Below are positions 52,401 to 55,430 of a stretch of 55,430 bases of DNA, one piece after another (position 1 is the stretch's first letter; each line of letters starts with the position of its first letter). Location of the stretch: positions 1-55,430 of the forward strand of contig JAZGGH010000033.1 of assembly GCA_036480335.1 (NCBI GenBank). Direction: 5' to 3'. Source of the stretch: JAZGER01 sp036480335 (lineage in GTDB: Bacteria > Pseudomonadota > Gammaproteobacteria > DSM-19610). The translations under genes and the position numbers were made by a program. The notes beneath the pieces are model-generated. The model was not told the DNA's origin. It made no database searches and was given only the letters and a program-made list of their open reading frames with translations.

Positions 52401-53363
52401 GAAACGCGTGCTGTGCTCCAGCAGGCCTGGGCTGAAACCAGTTATCGGATGCAGGCGTTACGTGATAATCCACAATGTGCACAGCAGGAATTTGCGCAAA
52501 TTGCGGATGATGCCGATTCAGGCATTCAACCGGTTGTCAGTTTTGATGCAGATGAAGACCCGGCTGCGCCGATGATAGCCACCGGTGTCAGACCGCAAGT
52601 TGCTATCTTGAGAGAGCAGGGTGTTAATGGTCAGATTGAAATGGCCGCAGCGTTTCACCAGGCCGGTTTCGACTGTCAGGATGTCCACATGAGCGACATC
52701 ATCGAAGGCAGGGTATCGCTCAGCGATTTCAGTGGGCTTGTAGCCTGTGGCGGCTTTTCCTATGGTGATGTGCTCGGTGCCGGTCAGGGCTGGGCTAAAT
52801 CGATTCGCTACAATGCCCGCGCACGCGACCAGTTCGATGCTTTTTTTCATCGCCAGGATAGCTGGGGTTTGGGAGTTTGCAATGGTTGCCAGATGCTTTC
52901 CGGTTTGCGTGACATGATTCCGGGTGCAGCGCATTGGCCGATTTTCCTGCGCAATCAGTCCGAACAGTTTGAGGCTCGCGTCTCGCAGGTAAAAATATTA
53001 CCGAGTGCATCGCTGTTACTGGCGGGTATGGAAGGTTCGCAATTGCCCATTGCTGTGGCTCACGGCGAAGGCTGTGCAAGTTTTGCAAATGACAGCCAGG
53101 CGCAGGCGGTTTTGAAAGAAGGGCTTGTCACTATGCAGTATGTTGATAACGCTGGTAATGCCACCGAAAGCTATCCGGAAAATCCGAATGGTTCACCTGT
53201 CGGCATTACCGGGCTGACAACTACGGATGGTCGTTTTACCATTATGATGCCGCACCCGGAACGTGTTTATCGGACGCTGCAAAACTCCTGGTCGCCGGCC
53301 GACTGGAATGAAGATGGACCCTGGTTGCGGATGTTTCGTAATGCGCGGGTCTGGGTGGGTTAA
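49479..53363 (+). CDS. purL: Phosphoribosylformylglycinamidine synthase
   Basis: Large single-chain PurL (1,294 residues), converting FGAR to FGAM with glutamine in purine synthesis. The N-terminal PurS-like part is followed by the linker and AIRS-like ATP-binding domains: [71 protein letters not shown] and GKDSMSLK. The C-terminal class I glutaminase has [40 protein letters not shown], nucleophile Cys in [10 protein letters not shown], and MPHPERV with the catalytic His/Glu. ATG 49479 gives the usual family start. It seems transcribed alone. Confidence 0.97.
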   Translation: [1294 protein letters not shown]

Positions 53364-53385
53364 AGTTTTCCAGCTTATCTAATGG

Positions 53386-53415
53386 CATTGGGCTCTCCAA
53401 TGACATCAATTTTTT
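53386..53415 (+). terminator. Possible terminator after purL
   Basis: CATTGG (53386-53391), loop GCTCT and CCAATG (53397-53402) form a stem, and a T-rich run follows at 53410-53415 after a short gap. The T-run is not adjacent, so this is a weak candidate. Confidence 0.35.
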
Positions 53416-53553
53416 CCTGTTCCATAATTCGCGTTAAAAAACTATTTTTTCATCTAGTTTTTTTCGAAATCCGCTAAAGTATAAATACCTGGATTAATAG
53501 TTTCCAATGATGGTTTGCGGGTTTTCTACGGCTTCGTTATACGTGAAGGGGGG

Positions 53554-53808
53554 TTAGTAATGGTATCGGAGTTGAGCAATAAACATAGAGTCATCACTTA
53601 CCTTGTAAACAAATCGATGCTCATCATTAATGCGCCGAGACCAGTAGCTAGATAGGGCATGTTTTAATGGTTCTGGTTTTCCGATGCCTTCGCATGGTGA
53701 GCGTTGCACATTTTTTATCAATAAGTTGATGCGTTTTAGAATTCTTTTGTCGGTTTTTTGCCAGTAAAGGTAATCGTTCCAGGCGTGCTCCGAAAATATG
53801 AGCTTCAC
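53554..53808 (-). CDS. yoeB: YoeB-type mRNA interferase toxin
   Basis: An 84-residue RelE-superfamily toxin; YoeB cleaves mRNA in the ribosomal A site. FSEHAWNDYLYWQKTDKRILKRINLLIKNV, the central GIGKPEPLKHALSSYWSRRINDEHRFVYKV and the C-terminal RYHY are all classic YoeB features, with catalytic Glu, Arg, His and Tyr residues present. GTG 53808 overlaps the antitoxin stop as GTGA, so translation is coupled. Intact and probably active. Confidence 0.94.
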   Translation of the reverse strand: MKLIFSEHAWNDYLYWQKTDKRILKRINLLIKNVQRSPCEGIGKPEPLKHALSSYWSRRINDEHRFVYKVSDDSMFIAQLRYHY

Positions 53809-54056
53809 TCGACCAGGTCCTTTTCGAGCCCTTTACCTCCTTCGAGTTGGGAAATGGATTCTAAAAGTCGTTTAACGTTTTTAGGGCTTCGTAGCAGGTA
53901 GGTAGTTTCCTCGAGTGATTCATAGTCCTCGAGAGAGAGCATGACAACTGCACCTTCACTTTTTCGTGTAATAATAATAGGTTCGTGATCATCGCAGACT
54001 TTTTCCATAGTTTTGGCTAAAGTATTTCTAAGGGCGGTGTAGCTAAGTGCTTTCAT
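53805..54056 (-). CDS. yefM: YefM-type antitoxin
   Basis: An 83-residue Phd/YefM antitoxin. MKALSYTALRNTLAKTMEKVCDDHEPIIITRKSEGAVVMLSLEDYESLEETTYLLRSP is the standard YefM DNA-binding and dimerisation half, and the C-terminal NVKRLLESISQLEGGKGLEK wraps YoeB. ATG 54056 is used because the family begins at MKALSY. It binds the TGTACA repeats just upstream to repress its operon. Confidence 0.94.
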   Translation of the reverse strand: MKALSYTALRNTLAKTMEKVCDDHEPIIITRKSEGAVVMLSLEDYESLEETTYLLRSPKNVKRLLESISQLEGGKGLEKDLVE

Positions 54057-54074
54057 GCTAATAAGCCTCATTAA

Positions 54075-54098
54075 TGTACATGTACGTAATAGTGTACA
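54075..54098 (-). promoter_or_regulatory. YefM-YoeB operator
   Basis: TGTACA at 54075-54080 and TGTACA at 54093-54098 lie upstream of the antitoxin start, with a nested TGTAC(G) copy between. YefM is known to bind paired palindromes with a TGTACA core in E. coli, so the match is specific to this module. Confidence 0.7.
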
Positions 54099-54169
54099 AT
54101 ATAAATGCACGCATAACAATTAATAAGCCCAGGCACACCTGCCTTCTCGTTAGCTGTAAAAGGGAATTC

Positions 54170-54202
54170 TTGAAAACCTGCAAGTGATAGTATAGTATCA
54201 CT
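54170..54202 (+). promoter_or_regulatory. Promoter and operator of the Phd-ParE-like module
   Basis: TTGAAA (54170-54175), a 17-nt spacer and TAGTAT (54193-54198) form a promoter. The -10 is covered by the dyad AGTGATA/TATCACT (54183-54202). Transcription would start about 54205, at or within a base or two of the ATG, so a leaderless mRNA is possible. Confidence 0.6.
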
Positions 54203-54204
54203 CC

Positions 54205-54462
54205 ATGAAAATTGAATTAGTGACTACTTTAAAACGTCAGGCCACCAAAATATTGGCTGAATTACACGACTCAAAAGAGCCTGTACTTATCACCGAACAT
54301 GGTCAACCATCTGCATATCTTGTTGATGTACAAGATTATGAAATGATGCAAAATCGGATGGAAATCCTGGATGGATTAGCTAAAGGTGAAACGGCTATTT
54401 TAGAAAATCGTATTTATACTCAAGCAGAAGCAAAAGATAAAATGAGTAAATGGCTCAAGTAA
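54205..54462 (+). CDS. Phd/YefM family antitoxin of the ParE-like module
   Basis: An 85-residue antitoxin. LVTTLKRQATKILAELHDSKEPVLITEHGQPSAYLVDVQDYEMMQNRMEIL is the Phd/YefM DNA-binding fold, followed by a helical C-terminal part that would bind the toxin. It overlaps the toxin gene by 13 nt. No Shine-Dalgarno is seen before the ATG, which fits a leaderless transcript. It probably binds the dyad immediately upstream. The module is AT-rich compared with surrounding housekeeping genes. Confidence 0.9.
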   Translation: MKIELVTTLKRQATKILAELHDSKEPVLITEHGQPSAYLVDVQDYEMMQNRMEILDGLAKGETAILENRIYTQAEAKDKMSKWLK

Positions 54463-54758
54463 TATGGACCGAACCAGCTTTATCTGATCTTAATGCAATA
54501 GCTGAGTATATAGCGCTTGATAAACCAGGTGCTGCTATTAATCGAGTGCAAAAAGTTTTTTCTAGTACAGACCAACTTGAGCAGTTTCCAGAGTTAGGTC
54601 GTAAACCGCCAGAATTTAAAAAATCAAGATATTTAGAGGTTATTGTAAATCCATGCCGTATTTTTTATCGTATTGAAAGTGATAGAGTCTATATACTTTA
54701 CGTTATGCGAAGTGAAAGAAAACTGCGTAAATATTTACTTAATGCAAGAAAAAACTAA
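54450..54758 (+). CDS. RelE/ParE family toxin
   Basis: A 102-residue toxin of the RelE/ParE superfamily. VIWTEPALSDLNAIAEYIALDKPGAAINRVQKVFSSTDQLEQFPELGRKPPEF is the typical two-helix N-terminal part, and SRYLEVIVNPCRIFYRIESDRVYILYVMRSERKLR is the beta-sheet core. The ParE-like pattern (RIFYRIE, with conserved arginines) suggests gyrase poisoning, though a RelE-type ribonuclease cannot be excluded. Its 3' end overlaps the start of the Avd-like gene by 17 nt, which is unusual. Confidence 0.88.
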   Translation: MAQVIWTEPALSDLNAIAEYIALDKPGAAINRVQKVFSSTDQLEQFPELGRKPPEFKKSRYLEVIVNPCRIFYRIESDRVYILYVMRSERKLRKYLLNARKN

Positions 54759-55125
54759 TATAAAGCAAATAGCTTTTCAGCGCCCAGCCATTGATTTACG
54801 AACAGGCAATGGATGTAGCGGTCCACTTGAAAAAGTGGTGGCCGGTTTTTCGCGTTATCATAAATACACGCTGGGAACGGAGCTGCGCAACCAGAGCCAT
54901 GAGGTTGTAGCATTGATCATGAAAGCGAATGCTGCCCGTGATAAGCGACCGCATCTTTTACAGTTACGGGAATGCCTGGATGAACTTCTGATTTCAGTAC
55001 GCATCGCTAAAGAAACAAAAGCTTTCAAGAATTTCAAATCTTTTCAGTTTGCCATCGAACAGGTGGTGTCAGTTTGCAAACAGAACGAAGGGTGGTTACG
55101 GTCGTTAAAAAAGGTGTCTGCATGA
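54742..55125 (+). CDS. avd: Avd-like accessory variability determinant of a diversity-generating retroelement
   Basis: A 127-residue helical protein of the Avd/four-helix-bundle (S23-like) family; Avd binds the DGR reverse transcriptase as a pentamer and is required for template copying. Supporting segments: PLEKVVAGFSRYHKYTLGTELRNQSHEVVALIMKANAARDKRP, then LQLRECLDELLISVRIAKETKAFKNFKSFQFAIEQVVSVCKQNEGWL. The size matches the 128-residue Bordetella phage Avd, and the basic helices fit. ATG 54742 lies inside the ParE-like gene (17-nt overlap); the longer frame from 54673 is less likely. About 200 bp downstream is an adenine-rich template repeat, the standard avd-TR-RT order. Confidence 0.88.
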   Translation: MQEKTNIKQIAFQRPAIDLRTGNGCSGPLEKVVAGFSRYHKYTLGTELRNQSHEVVALIMKANAARDKRPHLLQLRECLDELLISVRIAKETKAFKNFKSFQFAIEQVVSVCKQNEGWLRSLKKVSA

Positions 55126-55146
55126 GGGAGCCAGAATCCGTGGGGT

Positions 55147-55430
55147 ATGTTACTTCACCGTACGGAGTGTGCCGACGTGTATCATTGTGCGCCTGTCCCG
55201 CCGTTAATAATGGGTTTCTCAACTAACGGCATGACAATTCAGGGCAAGCTACCTGTTTTTCAGGATGCCTGTCCGGTGGGGTGGAAATCTTTTCCACTAG
55301 AAAGTGGGCAGGTTATCGTCCAGTCCAATAACTACTGGTCCGGGTCGGAGTTCAGTTCCAGTAACGCCTGGAACTTCAACACCAACAACGGCAACCAGAA
55401 CAACAACGATAAGAACAACAATTTGTTCGC
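55147..55430 (+). other. Open frame running from after avd through the template repeat, cut by the window edge
   Basis: The frame used by avd has no stop from the avd TGA (55123-55125) to the window end, 101 complete codons. Possible starts are ATG 55147, 55210 and 55231. From 55231 it reads MTIQGKLPVFQDACPVGWK then FPLESGQVIVQ and into the template repeat. I do not regard it as a proven gene: DGR template regions are normally non-coding, and there is no ribosome-binding site I trust. It could be a remnant of a target gene from which the template was duplicated. Confidence 0.3.
55321..55430 (+). repeat. Template repeat (TR) of a diversity-generating retroelement, partial at window edge
   Basis: Read in frame from 55321, the segment encodes QSNNYWSGSEFSSSNAW then NFNTNNGNQNNNDKNNNLF. 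Fourteen of its 36 complete codons are AAC or AAT, concentrated exactly where DGR target proteins vary on the ligand-binding face of their C-type-lectin-like domain. AAY codons are the signature of templates copied by adenine-mutagenic reverse transcription. All adenines are intact, so this is the template and not the diversified copy. The 3' boundary, including the GC-rich initiation sequence, lies beyond the window; the 5' boundary could be anywhere near 55300-55330. Confidence 0.87.

Noticed and set aside
55372..55421. AAC-rich run as a simple microsatellite
   Set aside because: The AAC units are interrupted by GGC, CAG, GAT and AAG and stay in one reading frame that continues the lectin-like motif, which a slippage-derived repeat would not do.
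55321..55430. The repeat as a diversified (VR) copy inside a target gene
   Set aside because: All mutable adenines are intact and it follows avd at the template position, so it fits the TR; but the window end prevents certainty.
1..55430. CRISPR arrays, insertion sequences and rRNA genes
   Set aside because: No regularly spaced repeats, transposase genes or rRNA segments are visible anywhere in the window.

Overview
This 55.4 kb stretch (moderate GC, dense, short intergenic gaps) looks like chromosome of a free-living Gammaproteobacterium. The evidence is a complete ybgC-tolQRAB-pal-cpoB cluster, dapA-bamC, tesA-ybbA-ybbP, a GlrK/QseG/GlrR-type cluster, gcvR, htpX and a single-chain PurL of about 1,290 residues. 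A YeeE/YedE-type sulfur-compound transporter and a FIST/GGDEF-EAL pair hint at a sulfur- or redox-active lifestyle, but I cannot name a genus from sequence alone.

Layout. 1-740: VapBC-like toxin-antitoxin module under a perfect 42-bp palindrome. 829-4770: aroQ, accB, an inserted Uma2-family gene, accC, prmA. 4759-8249 (minus): glycerol block glpK-GDPD-glpD. 8303-11815: envelope-stress type two-component system (GlrK-like kinase, QseG-like lipoprotein, GlrR-like sigma-54 activator). Just downstream is a sigma-54-type promoter driving a 42-codon ORF that ends at a strong terminator. 12296-17347: Tol-Pal. 17353-20020: queE, queC, YeeE-type transporter, then tRNA-Lys. 20207-22686: GCS2-like ligase plus aspartoacylase-like hydrolase. 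22683-25741 (minus): FIST protein and GGDEF-EAL protein. 26910-30205: uppP, LysR regulator, unknown gene, PerM-type permease. 30250-37023 (minus): htpX, cold-shock protein, SDR, phoH2, prxQ/bcp, gcvR, galT. 37146-40093: dapA, bamC, metallo-beta-lactamase-fold hydrolase. 40101-45695 (minus): ABC exporter and YbbA/YbbP transporter; tesA diverges from ybbA. 46548-49061: accessory genes (lipoprotein, sulfotransferase, Fic protein), with Fic lying between near-identical 35-36 bp direct repeats. 49479-53363: purL.

The right end (53.5-55.4 kb) is the most interesting part. Two divergent toxin-antitoxin modules are followed by a gene encoding a 127-residue Avd-like four-helix protein. About 200 bp later comes an adenine-rich segment whose in-frame reading is packed with AAC/AAT codons (NNYWSGSEF...NAWNFNTNNGNQNNN). 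This is the hallmark of the template repeat of a diversity-generating retroelement (DGR). The window cuts the element inside the template repeat. The reverse transcriptase should lie immediately beyond the right edge, and no variable-repeat target gene is visible in the window.
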